64,000 nt of DNA. Source: Cylicocyclus nassatus. Taxonomy: Eukaryota; Nematoda; Chromadorea; Rhabditida; Strongylidae. The notes beneath the pieces are model-generated. The model saw only the letters and a list, made by a program, of their open reading frames with translations. It did not search any database and was not told where the DNA came from. A program made the position numbers and the translations under genes. Position 1 is the stretch's first letter. Each line of letters opens with the position of its first letter. This document shows, piece by piece, positions 12,800-27,071 of this stretch. Where the stretch lies: positions 29,615,521 to 29,679,520 of the forward strand of contig CATQJL010000001.1 in the NCBI GenBank assembly GCA_958299035.1, read 5' to 3'.

Positions 12800-15460
12800 A
12801 ACCGGGCAGACTTTGTTGAAGTTTGTACCAGCTGTCCGAAGTTTAGAATAGTACTAAACTTATTTTCCTGTCTCACGTGACTCACAAAATGACATGTCAC
12901 TTTTGCATTCGCTTTATTTGCTCAACTGAAGCGCTGGATGAATCATGATGCCAAAGCCATGACCGGTACTCATTATCTTTTGTCAAAGTTGACAAAATGA
13001 GACTAATGATGTTTGGTGACGTCTTAATATGTTCGGTAATTGAAACCAAGGTGATTCATTTTTCTAAAAATCCACTGAAGTTTTTTTGTAGGATTTTCTC
13101 GCGTTGCAGTCACATTCCTAGAGACTTTTGCACGACTTTTTATTTCGGTTTTTTCTGTTCTGCACTCTGGCGGAGTAACATACTTTTCATTTTGTGTAGT
13201 ACAACCTAAGTAATCGATGGAACATGGAATAATGCCAAAATTGCCGCAATGCTTCATGGTTTCAAGTTGGCTATTTTATTCACTTTACGTTAAGAAGAAG
13301 TGAAAGCTCAGTTTGCCAGAAGGTAATTGGTCTAGCTGAATTTTAGTTTATTTGGCTCCGGATAAGTTTTGTAGCCAGGAAATGATGCGAAGCATAAACT
13401 TCCAAGAATTCATGTTATGCATGGTCTGCATAGTCTCTGCTAGTGTCTGAGGGAGGGGAAGAGGGGGGGGGGGAACTTCTTGAGAAACAGGCGTGGACCG
13501 TCAGATCTGCATGGCCTTTAGATTTATTCCTACTTGTCCTTTTGTAATTTTATATCTGAGGGGATCTGTCTATCTATCTATATCTGCTGTAAATTTGTCT
13601 CGGGTTTTCCCAGTTGGATGCATAGTTGCATATTGCATGGCTTTCTACTGTGCTTTATGTATATTTCGAATCTGTAGTTATAATATGTATTTCTGTCTGT
13701 CTTCCAGGAAGTATATAAAATTTTTATGAAAGGCTTCAAATTATCTGATCCGTCTACTTTTTTGGCTCTGATCTGCAAAACTTTTTCTGGCTACGATGCA
13801 GTCAAGTGTAAGCGCATCAATCACGCTCCGTGCAGAGAATGTGTGCTGTAGCGTAGTAATATAATAAGGCTTGGATGGGTTCTGCATTTGCATTATCCTT
13901 GTCTGGCCTAGCCATAGATAAAATGTTATCTTTTTTTTTCGATTTCAGATTGTTTGAAGTGATTTTTTCTCGAAGAAAAAAGACCAAAAGACAGTTTGGC
14001 TCTACTTCTCATTCTCTTCTTACGTAAATGGTCCACAATATTTTCTTCTGTATTGGAAGTTGAAGTTTTTCAACCAAGACCAAAATGTGTTCATTCCCGA
14101 AATCACAGCTCATCGGTTTTGGCTGCAAAGTAGCTCATTTATCATTGACTTCGCACGCTATCGCAAGGTTCTTTAGACTTTTCACTACCCGAAAAAAGGA
14201 TGCTCAATGTCAATGCTCGTTTGCCAGAACTGGTCTTTTTTCGGCTCATTCAAATCAAAAAAGTGATAGTGCTGGCTTTCGAAAAATTCTTTCGAAAAAT
14301 CTCTCTTTGATTTGTTTGATGCTCATCTCTCTATTTCCCCAGCCATTGCCGCTTTGATCTTTACGACATCTAACACATTTTCGTCTGAATTGCTCTTATC
14401 TTGCGTTTTTTCCGGCAAGCCATCAAATCCGCAGAATTCCCATAAATGTTTATGATTTTCCCCTTGCACATATGTTCATGACAAGGCAAGTGCTTTTTCT
14501 CTCAAACTTTATACCACGCACAAAAGAAGTCATTTTATGATATGATTCATCATTTGATAGCAGTATCAGGATTTTGTGATTTTCTGGTTTGCACCTGCTA
14601 TTCATGACTGGACTGGTTCCGAAAAGTCTGTAATTCCTTTATCTCACGTATCTGTAGAGGTGACATTCGTTGACGAAACTGACTGATACGGATAGTCCAG
14701 TAGGTGAACACATTTCCTATAGTTTTTTTGTTTTTTTTTTGGGGGGGGGGAGGAAAAGAGAAAGGGAATTTAGCTGGGACCATGGAAATATGAAAACAAA
14801 GGAAGAAGGGTCCCATAGTTCGAATTATTTGGTGTATGAGCGCAGTGGCCCATACATTTCAAAAGGCTAGTGTGCTATGATTCTGGGTTACGGGTCAGAT
14901 CTGGAGCTCTAACACAATATTTTTTTTAATTATTTCTAGTTTGGTTTTTTTGCCTTGTTGATTGCGTGCTACTATGGTAAATTCAATTTTGGTCATGGTA
15001 CCGGCTTACACAGAAAGATCGGCATCAAATGCAGTAAAGTAATGCTTGTTTGACTGTGTAACCTTTGAAAACTTCTCAAGTGCTTTGGTTGCGAATGTGC
15101 GCTACACTTTCGATGGGCAGCATATTTCAAAGAAGCAATTTCCGTCATTAGTCTTTTTCAACGATGCCGACATGTTTCCCGTCTTTCTTATCAAAGTCGG
15201 CGACATTAGTTCCGAAGTTTGACCAATGATTAGCTGAATGTGCAGCGCACGCTTGTTGTCATGTTTTTTTCATGTGTGCAAATGTGCGTGATGAGCGTGT
15301 GTGTTGTGTGTGCGAAGGCGTGTGTCATCGTTTTGCATCGCTCTATGGTCTTTGTCAGTTGGTTATCACCTATTTGATGACTATCAGCACCGGCAGCATC
15401 AGCAGCAAGCGGAACGACGCCTGTATAGGAGACTTGAAATCAAATGACAATGCTTTGTTG
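12800..15460. other. no gene recognised
   Basis: AT-rich sequence with two G homopolymers (13463, 14741) and no exon, RNA gene or transposon terminus that I can support. Confidence 0.45.
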
Positions 15461-15469
15461 TTCCTGACC

Positions 15470-15778
15470 AGCACAACCAGCCCTTACCAGTTGTACCAGT
15501 ACTTCCGGCACTTCCATCATTACCATCACTATCAAACCAGCACTACCCGGTCTACCAGCACCAACACCACTACCAGCACTACCAGCATCACCATCTCCAC
15601 GGACACTATCACCATACCAGCGCTACCAGCACTACCAACACTACCAACACTTATCAGCACTGTCAACACTACCAGCTCTACTTCCACCACCAACGCTATT
15701 AACACTACCAACACTACCACTACCAGCATTACCAGCACTAACGTCACTACCGTCACCACTGGCACTACCACTAGCTGA
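15470..15778. repeat. 9-bp tandem repeat (ACCAGCACT type)
   Basis: About 300 bp is built from imperfect units ACCAGCACT, ACCAACACT and ACTACCAGC on the plus strand. Translated, it gives a Thr/Ser-rich stretch inside an open frame starting at 15272, but composition is set by the repeat and there are no supporting splice sites or domains. I treat it as a minisatellite and not as a gene; a secreted Ser/Thr-rich mucin-like exon is the alternative. Confidence 0.7.
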
Positions 15779-16069
15779 TGTTACACGCTTTTCTCACTCG
15801 CCGTGTAGCGCACGCCATGTTGTTGTTGTCGTTCGGTATCGTCTCTTTTGTTTCGCCTCGACCCCCCCCCCCCCACACCCCCACCCGTCCCCGTTCCGTT
15901 TCCACATTTGTCATGCTTGTCACAAGCCAAAATGTCACGCCGATGAACTGAAAATCGCCCAGCTGATAAACGATTTCGCGCTCCATGGTCGCCTTCCAAT
16001 CTCCCGCTTCGCCGTCCGTCTCGTGCCGAGCCGAGCTTGACACCGAGGACGTATTTGAACATTATGGAT

Positions 16070-19000
16070 AAGATGTATTGTTTACTTGTTTTCGACTATT
16101 CCACCTTATATGTCCGGTCGGCACAATTTAGTCAAATCGCCAGCGCTACGCACAACAAGTGTCTGGTCAAATAATGCAGATCTTTGCTCTAAAACGTTCA
16201 TAAAGCTTGCTATAGGACACATTTAGCATATCCCAACTCATTAACGGGTCTATTTATGGCGCTCAGTTTCCGTTCATTTTTTGAAGTGAAGAAAGGGTTA
16301 TGTTGCCGATCTTCGCCTGCGCGAGCATCTGACGCATCATGCACCTAAAGGCATTACACCGTGCACCAGTTGCCCGCGCAAAGGGAGCGCTTCGGCGACA
16401 TAATGTCCTTTACCCCGGAAGGCATACATCTTCCTGTAAACTCCGAAAATTTTCCCTTCAGCTTTTTCGTCATAAATTTATCTTTTCTGAATCTCCTCTT
16501 CCACTTCTCGATTCTGTAATTGGATGATAGTCTTTAGTAAAGTGTCCTTATTGCTTCTGTTAACTTAGCTATCTACGAGCTTCAGCTCTACCAGAAATGC
16601 TAAAAATGACGTCTTCCATGCGGTGCAAAACGTGGACGAGACTAGCGGACTGCACATGCTCGTTTATAGTCCGAGACGCAGACACTTGCACGTAGGAGTG
16701 TATAGCAAATGTAGAGAGTGCGCGCCTTGCGAATAGTTGGGCGTGGTTAGCTCACTACTGCTCCAGTTGCTTTCGGTTTTTGATATCAGTTCTTTGTTTC
16801 CTTTTGCTATTGTAAAATTGGTGCTCAAATAATGCAATGCTTAACCGGACTGATGAATATTCAAGAGAAACTAGTTTTTTTCTATTTTTAGACGTTGCAT
16901 TTGAAGGCATAAGTGGTCTTGGTTCCCATTTTTATCGTCCATTATCAAGATCATTACATCACGCCTCGATCTTTTATAAGTAGTGCCTGTAATCGGTTTG
17001 ATGGAGGTTTCGACGAAATTGCCCCGTTTCGTTGAAGAAACGAGAATTGCACGGAAATGCATTGATTTTCGCGCGTTTATTATATGATTCGAAAAAGTTC
17101 CGGTCATATGTGTATGAGTGCATGACAATAGCAAAGTTGATTGAAAGGAGACGAAAATAGCTTTGGTTTTTCCCAATTTTCAATGCTTTCACTCGCTATC
17201 TGCGACAGTTGAGTTTTCTCGTGTGTTCTTTTCACTCACTGTTCTCTTCTCACAGTAATTAGAAAACGTCGAGAATCTGCCACTGCATTTGGCTTGATAG
17301 GGGAAAAGAACGTGTTCGAGTCGAGACATCCCACTATTGTTGTTTGGTTTGTGTCACTTTTTATGTCCTTTCTCCTACCGACAACTAGAACTTGTCGTGT
17401 CGACGTACACCAGTCCCGACATCACCAGATTGCAAAGTACGAATGTGTGTGGAGCGAATTGCTCAATACGTTCGCCCTTTCGTTTTTTTTTCACCTCCGA
17501 GGCAATACAGGTTCTTTCCGTTTCTTTCGAATCCCGTTGTATCGACTCGTTTTCCGTTGCAAAGCGTTTTTTCGGCCCGACCTCAACCGAGTCCGCTTTA
17601 TAGAGCGTACGAGAGCTGAAGTGGATTTGTGTGCGGTGGAACTCGGACGCGAGCGTTTTTTCCTCTCCCGACTACCGTACGGAATTCCCTTTTTTGTCAA
17701 AGGCACTTCGAATGTGAAGAAGAAGTTACGCGCGCGAGCGCTTGAAGGCATAGAGTGGGTGCTTGACGATGACGGTGGAAAAAGTTGCTATCATGCAAAG
17801 GAAAGGGCCTCGGCGAAGCCTGTTTGAAGTAGACAAATGAAACTTTTAACGTTTGAAACTAGTTTGGCTTTAAAGTGCGCTATGTTTTTGGCTGAAAGCT
17901 GTAAGAAATGAAAGGCATAGTGTCGGCGCGCTTGTGGTGGTGGCTTTTACGTTTCATATTATTGGCAGTTCCTACCACCCATAACTTTTACTCAACCGCT
18001 TTTCGCTTGTGAGTTTATCTAATTTCCTATATATCGCTTATCACATCCACTTCTTCCTTGAAAAAAAATTTGCGTCAACTGTCATTGCTCGACCACAACA
18101 CTTTGTATTCCTGTATGGTGGAACAGTCATTCTATGCCCTTTTATCAGTTCATGAGAACTTTTGAAAAACATTCTCATCGTTTTTTGTCCAACATCTTTG
18201 CAAAAGGGCATGTTGTTGTGACTTTCGCGATTCCGATGTCATCGCCATCGTTTTTGATTTTTGAGAAAAAAATGTTATTGTTTTTTTCACGTATTTGCGT
18301 AAACGTGTTGAAGATTGTTTGAATGATAATGGTGTTGAAAAAAGATTTTTTTATCTAAAAAATGTAATGAACAATGAGTTGCAGATGTTAAGAGCAAATT
18401 TTTTTCTCGAAAGATGATTATGTTTTTGCTTCTGCATAACGAGACTTGAATCATTGGATTTTATTACTCACTAATGCATATCAAATAAATTTCAAAAATC
18501 TGTTTGAAAACTGTTCAACTGGTTGTTTGGAAGATTTTACTTTCCTCAAGATTTGCCTAATCATGAAAATTCGCTTTATAATCTTTGACGGCGCTTGCAC
18601 TTTTGCTTCTGAAGAAGATTTATCTTTTGTTTTATTTCTTCCACCCCCCCCCCCCATCATGAAAAGAATTTTCTGGACTCTGTTTTTATAAAGCGAAGAC
18701 TGATCAGCAAATTTTCATACAGGTTGCAAACTTTTGAGTATGCAATCAAATGGCTTCATCTATTCGAAATTTTTGCTGCGAATTCGATTTTTGTGCCCCG
18801 TCGTGATTTTCGATGGCAAAAATTCAAAATGCGCGGATCTCACTATCTTAAATTCATCTCCTTCTCATCTAATGCGCGTATTTGTTTTTCCTTCTTTCCA
18901 TTGTGATTCGCATTAGTACAACGTGCAAAGAAAAAGTGATGAAAAACCGGTGACGTGTAGTGCAGATACGGGGAGGGGTGTGAAAATGTTGCAAAAAGCG

Positions 19001-22000
19001 GTCAAGAGGCGCAGCATCCGTGATTCGAATTAATTTCGAAGTCTCTCACATTGTACACAACCTGTTTGCGAAGGATTCCCCTTTATCTTCACTACAGAAT
19101 GTCCTTCAATGGTAGTCAGCTTGATGAAAAGCTAAAAAAATGTGATGTGTCGTAACATAATGATAATCGAATGTTGAAGAGATAGCGAGAGGGGGGGGGG
19201 GGGAGATTTTTGTGAAGAAGCAGTTCTTTGAATCTATGGGTGGTCTGTTCTTTGTGCTATAATGTTTCCTAATCTGTACATACGTCAATCAAAAGACGGA
19301 ATCGAAGGATGCTTGAGCGCAAAAAAACATATGTTGTCAAACTCTGGGAAGCACCATGTGATTTAGCATGGTTATGATAACGTCAAATAATTTCTGAAGA
19401 GCTTAGAAGATGAAAAGATGCCAATAAGGGCTTGACTATTTGCAAACTGCCATTTTCTAGGATGAAACAGGAAATTCTAGAGAATTCTTTTATACTGTTT
19501 TTTGGTGTTTCGCGGAAGCAGAATGCCATCATATGGACTTAGTAACATTCATATAGATCATGCACTTTGCTGCACTGTAGTTTGCTTTTTTTCAAAGGGT
19601 TTAATTGCCAACGGAAACTTCTTCTGTACTCGATTTCATTGTGAATTCTCATTTTTAACTGAAAAAAAAAGGCTGTATTCGATTTTGAATCACATTATTT
19701 GATATCAGATGATTGTGGGAGTGGAATTCAAGGTTGCAATTTCAAGTAAATAAGTAGTGATTAAATGAGTTATCCTTTTAGTTTAAAGGCTTGGTGCATA
19801 TTCGTTTATTTTTTGAGTTGTGTCACGTATTTTATCTTTTCTGAGTTGAACAAAGATTTTTCCATCTGTATGTACCCCTCAGCTTTTTTTTTTGAGATAT
19901 TCTAAATCCCGGGAAAAGGCATTTCTCTAAGGCTGTAGACTAGAGGGGGTGGAGGCAAGGGGGCGTGGCGTGGACCTGCTATCTCGAAAATCTTCAACTT
20001 ATTATGTGAAAGTAATTTCATAACTATAAGAAAATGCAGATGCGGTGGAAAACCGCGGATAAGTGAATAATAGTTAGTTCTGACAAGCCACTCTGACAGG
20101 ATTTTCCCTGTTTCACGAGCCTTATATGGAAATAGAACGCGATGTGTAGTCGATGTGAATGTCGGGCTTCTATCTTCGCATGAAGGCTGAAATTCTGAGA
20201 AGCTCGGCTATTTGGTATTTTAGTTCGCTATTTTACATATATCATTTGTTATTATAGGTTTTGATTTACTATAAAAGTATATTAGTCGCAATGTAAGTCA
20301 GCCGCGGAATTCATTCTTCCATCAGTCTGACAAGTCCCTTTAACCTTTTCTCTTTTCGAGTATTTAGTATGTCCACATCAGATCTGCAGGGAATAGTGCA
20401 TGACTTCACGGCGTTCCCCTCATATTCTATTCATTGCACAATGGTTGTTTTGTGTCTTTAAAGCCGCGTTCGGTTGTGCAAAGCTCTAGGGAGACGAGAA
20501 TAGTGAAAAGAGTGCTTAGCCATGCACTTTACGGACTTTTCTGCAAAAGAATCGGAATAATCTTCGTTATTCAGGGTGTGCGAACGCTTAACATGCACTT
20601 CCCGCAGAATCTTCGCGCGCAAAGTTCATTTCTATTATATGTGCGTGTTGTGTGTGAACTTGCACATACATCAAAGATCTTAGACTTGCAAAAAGTGTGA
20701 GTTCCCCGTATTTCTACGAATAATATCAAACACTGAGTGACTGTGGTGTTTTGGTGTTTTTTTGCCAGTTGTTTTCTTTGCAACGAATTCGTAATGCGAA
20801 GTTTACGATAGTTCGTACATAGTTGTTGTTCACGGTTGACAATGCAAACGACGACGACCCGGGCCAATTCAAAACTGCATAGTTGTGTCGATTTGTTGTG
20901 ATGTTTTTGTTGACACGGGCCTGTTTGCTTTGAAATGATGTTGGTATCAGATTTTTGAACACGGAGTGAGGCATCAAACAAGCTGAATTGGAACAATTCT
21001 ATGAATTCCAGAAATTTCCCTGATGAGATGCAGTGGGAGGTCATTTATGCATGATGTCAGAATTTGCCATTAAGTTTTGAAAGTGGCTGTAATGGAAATT
21101 TTTAGTTTACTTGACGTCAGAATTCTATGGAATGACTACATCGCCCCCATAGCCTCAATAGAATAGAAAGCGAAGAAATTACCATTAAAGCGGAGTTTTG
21201 GAATATTCTGATTGATGAATGAATTCGGATATGAAGGAGACGGAGAGATGTAAATTTTTGCAGGATACAAACTAGGGAGCAGGAGGATGGAGCAGAAGAA
21301 AAAAAGAATACAGAGGTCGGTGGCAAGCAAGCATAGGGTGAAATGCACGCTCCAATCGAACAAAGTCAGTGTACTGTTCAATTGGGGCGCGCTTCTTAGT
21401 GCCACAAACACTGTACGCCTTTACCTTTCTGCTCAGAATGATCTCCTATGTAATTCTGTTCTTATTTTGGTCTTTGACTATGAACGTTGGAGCCTACTGG
21501 TTATCCGGCTTCCATGTGGGGTAAAATGTGGTAGATCTGGATATGGTAGATATTTTCATTGCGGCTCAAGAGTCACCCCTAGTGCTGGCCTAACTACTCA
21601 AAAGGATATACATATCCCTACTCTTTAGCGCTAAAGCTAGGATTGAATATCATGTTGCCCCAGTCAGTCTTCTTTTACGATGCATTTATTTAGTGTAATA
21701 CTGGATTGAGAATAAATCGCGCTCTAGCGCATAGTCATAAAAGGCTTTGCGGCCCCAATTTTATTATCGTGCGAATACTTGTACGATTTTCTCCGAGTAA
21801 ATTGTGTTTTACAATCGACGCAAGTGTATCCGACTAAATCAGCGTGAGAAACGCGTCTATGGTATCTGCGCATTAGTTATAGCCTTAAGAAGAAATGAAG
21901 TTTGCAGGAGTCATTGTGAATAGTGCAAGAGCCCCATATTTGGTTATAATGAGTGATGAGAGCTTAGCACGTGCGAGACGCGCATGGAATCGTCTGGACC

Positions 22001-23950
22001 TTGGATTATTAATAATAAAGTGAGCTTGAGGATAAACCTATAATGGGTGTGACATATGGGAAGGACCATAAAGAGCATGAGCACGAGGAGGTACGGTAAT
22101 GGGTACTGCACGGTATACCAAAAACCGCTTTTTTTTGGTTTCTTAAAGAAGACACGTGAGATTTCTTTCTCCTACTTATGCCACTTAGCCTTTGTTATCC
22201 AAAAACTAATTCAGGGGGGGGGGGAAGTGGAGGGACGGTAATCACGGCAGAGGGGGGTACGAGGACAAAAGATTTTTTTCTTGAAATATCTCTGTGAGCA
22301 AAGGTTGCAAATTCTCTAAGCGAGCAACTTTTCTCAGTTTTAGGTTATATTTTATCAGAAGGTTGACTAAATGAAAATATCAGTAATTTACTGATTTTGG
22401 ATAATATCGCAGGAACAGTGATTAACATTTCTGGAGATTGTACACAGCATGAGAAATACGAGCGGAATCAGGTCGGTAACGTAGGAGGTGGATTACGGTA
22501 ACGGTAGTTTTTCACGAAAGAGATTATCATGATTGCCATAATTGAAGAGTATTAGTTTCTCACAATTTTGTCGTAATTATCATTACTGAGTTAGAAAATA
22601 AATATGACTGTTCAAGCACAGATTTTTTTCTTCTATTTTTCTATGACACAAATTCCTGGGGGTCGTGATTGCGAAATATTTGTAGATTGCTTCGCAGATA
22701 AAATATTGAGCATATATCTATATGATATAACGAAAGAGATAAAAGTCCTTGGATTAGCCTAATCCGATCCCGTCCCGCTCTATCAAACAAACTTTCTCGC
22801 TCTTCCGTGTGGTGATTGCGAAATCTCAGAGAATTGCGTCAGAATGTCCAAAGCGAAGACGATATTGCGTAGGCAAAAGTGCGATAGTGTAAACGACACC
22901 TAACAAGAATCTGTGATGTGTTTATGTGTTTCTAATTACGTTTCTAGTTAACGTCAAAGATGATTCGACGCATAAGCGGAAGTTTCTGAGTAATAAGGCA
23001 AGTCACATTTTTCTTGTTATTTGTCGTAGAAGTGACGCACGATAGAATTCTTTTGAGCGTAAAACAGAAAGGATGTCCTTTTTAGTTTTACTTAGTAGAT
23101 ATGTAGTAGATAAAATGATTTTTGTTTTCTATTCAGATTGTGAAATTTCTGATAAATTATTGGAAACAGAAATTTCAGACCTTTGAAATGAATACTCAAA
23201 AATTCTCAATCATTCCATAAGTAAAGCCTCTCCTAGATTCTTTGAATTTCGATGAATTTTTATATTTTTTCAATCTTTCAGCAACAATTTTGATTTGACG
23301 CGCCGAATAAGACCTCCATTATGTTTGAAAAACTATATCATTAGTTCGTAGATTGAGAAATTGTTCGCTTTATTTCAGCATCTGTCAAACATATGAACAA
23401 TTGAAGGCTTCTGTGGCCACCCGAAAATGTGGGTTATTCATCACATAGCGTCATTCTTTTGACTTTAAATGCATATTTTCTACCTGCGGCCTTTCCCAGC
23501 ACGTCTCTCCCCATTTCTCCAGTTTTTCGAAATTTTCTAAGGCAATTTTTCTGTTCTTTGTAAAACTGAACATTGCATTGTCGAGTCCAATTATGTAGCC
23601 CTGCATCCGTCAGTCGTTCGTCATCGTCTGTTGTCCATCCAGAGCTCTGGAACATCGATATATGTATATGTCACCATCGTCGTCTGGATAGATAACTAAC
23701 CCCCCGGCGGCGCCAGCACGGCCCCCGAGAGCCAAGCTATTCCCCCCATTCATTCATTGCTTTCTGGTCGCATTATGAGAGGCTGTGGCTATTGATCCCA
23801 CTATGTTGCTGTTTCCCCTTAACGAGAGGGCCGCAGAGTGGGGGGTATCATATCCAGGCAATATTAGCCACATGGGCGCAGGAGGGGGGGGGGGGGGACA
23901 AAGTCGTAGAGAAGCCATTCCTTCCTTGAGGCTCTTCGGTAGGATTTTTA
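16070..23950. other. no gene recognised
   Basis: Mostly AT-rich sequence with G/C homopolymers at 18644, 19191, 22214 and 23884. The 177-codon open frame at 17294-17827 (+) is the longest here. It lies in a locally GC-richer patch, overlaps open frames in other registers and shows no domain, so I do not call it. Scattered TACGGTA motifs occur near 22090 and 22495. Confidence 0.45.
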
Positions 23951-23958
23951 ACAACTAA

Positions 23959-24108
23959 TAATATAGTGTTCTTGCATCGCCGACAACATTCTCACGCAAA
24001 AATGGCATTGTGCGCTCTAAGGACATTTTTTACGCACCTCGCGAGCAAAGTTTCGGCGTGGCATTTCTTTTCGCGCAAATGTTGTCATCATCGCAGCGCA
24101 CTATATTA
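23959..24108. mobile_element. small MITE with GACAACATTTGCGCG-type ends, copy 1
   Basis: About 150 bp. The left end reads TAATATAGTG, then GCATCGCCGACAACATT; the right end is its approximate reverse complement, with GCGCAAATGTTGTC then CACTATATTA at 24099-24108. There is no coding capacity. Copies 2 and 3 of the same family lie near 25069-25229 and at 45507-45631. The superfamily is unassigned. Confidence 0.7.
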
Positions 24109-24109
24109 G

Positions 24110-25065
24110 CCGTCCAATCTAGCAGAGTATTTTTCAACAAAACAAGGAAAATTTTTTTGCTCTTTGAACATGAATATGAAAGTTTTCGTTACCAGTTTGC
24201 CAAAATGGCTCGGGATGTGTACTTCCAGCTCTCCCAGACGACTGTCCAGAGATTTTGCTGGCCTTTTTCTCTTCCAGTTCCTTACCAGCTCTCTCTTCCC
24301 TTTTGTTATTCAGAAACATGCGATGCTGCAATTTATCTCGTTTTGAAACGTCCAGTTATACGTTGAAGTACAATGTTCCATTTTGCCCTTCAAGAAAAGC
24401 CCCTATACATCGAATTTGTCATCCACAAAATTTATGTGAATTCCGTTGGAATTCCTTTTCATCTCCTGAGCCAACCTATTTGATTGAAGAAAGGAAAAAG
24501 CAGTTTGCATATCGCTTTCGCGCCAATTTCACACCTTTTGCAGCAATTATTTGTTCAGGAGAGCTTTTTGGTTGTGTTGCAGGGGATGAGGGATTGGAGA
24601 GGAGAGGGGGGGGGGGGAGGGAATAAAATTATAGAATCCGCGAGCATTCCGTAGCATCAAATATTATCGGCTAAAATGTCCATGGTTCCCTTACGCTTCT
24701 CTTAGTGACGCATTGTACTACATGTTATCAAAAACCACGAAATTGCTCTCCTGCCCACTCCTCCCCCCCCCCCTCCCCCTCTTCCAGTCTCAAAAAGAAA
24801 GATTTTCTTTCACTGTCTGTCATACTGAACATGTGATTTAACCAAGCACGTGCTGGAAAACTGTTATCAAAAACTTGGTCCCCTTTTTCCCATCGATCTT
24901 CTGAACTTTGTGTTCTTCTCGATTATGGGAATTTCCCACATTTTCCTCTTGCTTCGAATTGAAAATTTTCTACTTCCATGCGCATATGGTCATCAATATC
25001 ACTGCACTGCAGGAAAACGTGCAAAAGACATGAAATGCTATATGCGGCTTGTTAGATTTCACCCT
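24110..25065. other. no gene recognised
   Basis: Pyrimidine-rich AT-rich sequence with homopolymers at 24606 and 24763. Open frames on the plus strand at 24010-24626 overlap in several registers and include MITE sequence; none is called. Confidence 0.4.
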
Positions 25066-25068
25066 ATT

Positions 25069-25229
25069 ATTGTGCTCTTGCGTTGCCGACGTCATTTGCG
25101 CGTAAACAGTGAAATGTACGCTTTGTCGGTTTTTCTCACGCTCAAGTCGCAAGCAAGTTGTTGCCATATGCAGGTGGGGATTTGTTCTCGCGCAAATGTT
25201 GTCTCCAACGACCGCCAAATTCGCTAGAG
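25069..25229. mobile_element. small MITE with GACAACATTTGCGCG-type ends, copy 2
   Basis: The left end, GTTGCCGACGTCATTTGCGCG near 25083-25103, is matched by the right end, CGCGCAAATGTTGTC near 25189-25203 followed by TCCAACGACC, as an imperfect inverted repeat. It is about 160 bp with a non-coding interior and matches copy 1 at its ends. Boundaries are approximate, because the outer A/T-rich bases are more diverged than in copies 1 and 3. Confidence 0.6.
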
Positions 25230-25234
25230 TATGC

Positions 25235-27060
25235 AGTGCACCGAATTTGACGAGCAAAATTACGCTATTCCTTTGTAATATCCGCTATAAAGCATCTGGC
25301 GCAAAATTTTGAATGCCTGTTTTGCGGAAACAAATTTATATGGTCTAGACATTCGAGCACATGTTCATGTACAATTCTGGATGCTATCACGCTAGGGTAG
25401 ATTGTCTAAGCATAAATACGGTTCTTAGAAAGTTATGTTCGAAAAAAAATTTTTGCTTGCCGGATGTTGTTTATGCGACCTGGATGCACATTGGTGTTTT
25501 CCTGATTGTTATCCTCCCCATAGTCGGTGGCACGACGATATCTATATGTTGATGTTTACCGCCATCGTCAGCTTCTGTTTTGTTGTCGTAGGTTTGTTGT
25601 GATGAAATCCGATGCGTTACGCTATTAATGGAAGAAAGATGCTGGCTACGGCGGTAGCTTATTCTAGGTAATAGGATATCTATACTAGGAATGGGTACGG
25701 TAATTATTCGGATAAGGTTGGGGGTGTGGTTATTTTTGATGTAGTGTCGACATTTACACCCATCAAAATAAATTTTATTTCGTATTTTTGATCGCGATAG
25801 GAACACTCCTTTTTCCTATCCCTATTGATTTTTCACGAGAATTGAGGGGGGGGGGGGGTGGAGATGGGGAGCAATTTTTCCCCGGCCACTCTTTCGGAGT
25901 TAGAAAGCGCCTATGGCTTCTGTTGATGTGTTGATTGCATGGAAATGAAGGGAGCTCGACCATTAATGAGGTTAAGAAGCACTTTTGCCAAGCGGGCGAA
26001 ATGGCGGAAAGCACATTTTTGATGGGAGGGAGGGGGGGGGGGGGGGGAGGGGAGGAATTAGGGCCTTTTCGCTGTATGCAGTGCAAGATATGAGTACTGG
26101 TACTTATATACCCCCGTCCCTCCTCCTTACTCTCGTATGTGTGAAGTGCACAGATCAAGCACATCTGCCAGCTATTCAAACACGTCTGTCCCCTCGACTC
26201 TCCCCCCCCCCCCCCCTCCCCCCTTTACTACCCTAGCGACAGTCCCGATTTCCCGAAGACATGTTAGATATTACTCGATTAGTCCTACCCATTTTCCTTT
26301 CGGACATTAGTTTCGGTAAGTACAACTGCCCTTCGTGTGTACCCAGGCAGACGGTTCAAGAGTACAACTTCAGGCGGGGCGTATTTTTTGATGATGAGGT
26401 CATGTGTTCGTTTATTCAATTGGGTTTGGGAAGGACGGGTGTAATTTGGGTGCGTAAGTAATTTGGATGATGGGAGGATCAAAGATGTGAGGGATAGTCA
26501 TTAGGGTCTGATGAAATAAAATTCACATTTATTATGAGAATAAAAAGCCTCTACAGTTCAGGAAATGAGACCATGAGGTTCACTCTTTCGATTTTCGACT
26601 TTGGAACATAATGAACCCTGGCGTTTTCTATTCCCAAAAAACTCAACCAAGTTTATGCGTCCCGTTGTTCCCGTCTTTTTGAGATTCGAAAAACCGTGAG
26701 CTCTCATATCCAAAACAAATTTCCATACGGAATTAGGCTAAAAGTTCCACATGTCTCTAGCATACCAATTAGGCAATTTACTGGGCACGTGAGGGGTTAG
26801 TTAGTGTTTATCGTCCCATATGGAAGTTGAACAGCTGAATGTGTAATTAGAGGAACTTTCCATATCTGAAGGAACACGGAACGAGTGAACCATGCTAATC
26901 AACGATTCCAAAAGTTCCGCTTCGCCTTCTTCCGCTTCCGATGGCATCGTTTCTTAGTACTCCCGAGTTCCTGCCAGACGGTTGTTCATAGAACTAAAGT
27001 TCTAGACGATAGCGTGTGATCAGCTGAGTGCTCCAGCGCCAGTCTCGTGGTTAACGAACG
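25235..27060. other. no gene recognised
   Basis: Non-coding sequence with three of the longest homopolymers in the window (25846, 26032, 26202). No exon or transposon terminus is supported. Confidence 0.45.
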
Positions 27061-27071
27061 AACGCTTGTCC

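Noticed and set aside
15272..15778. Ser/Thr-rich ORF as a mucin gene
   Set aside because: Content is dictated by a 9-bp tandem repeat, with no signal peptide at the start and no splice or poly(A) context; kept as a repeat and a low-interest finding.
17294..17827. 177-codon open frame on the plus strand
   Set aside because: Local GC-rich composition keeps several frames open on both strands, no domain is visible, and no splice sites or poly(A) signal support a gene.
24010..24626. Overlapping plus-strand open frames of 118 and 123 codons
   Set aside because: The first begins inside a MITE and the second overlaps it in another register; no domain or splice logic.
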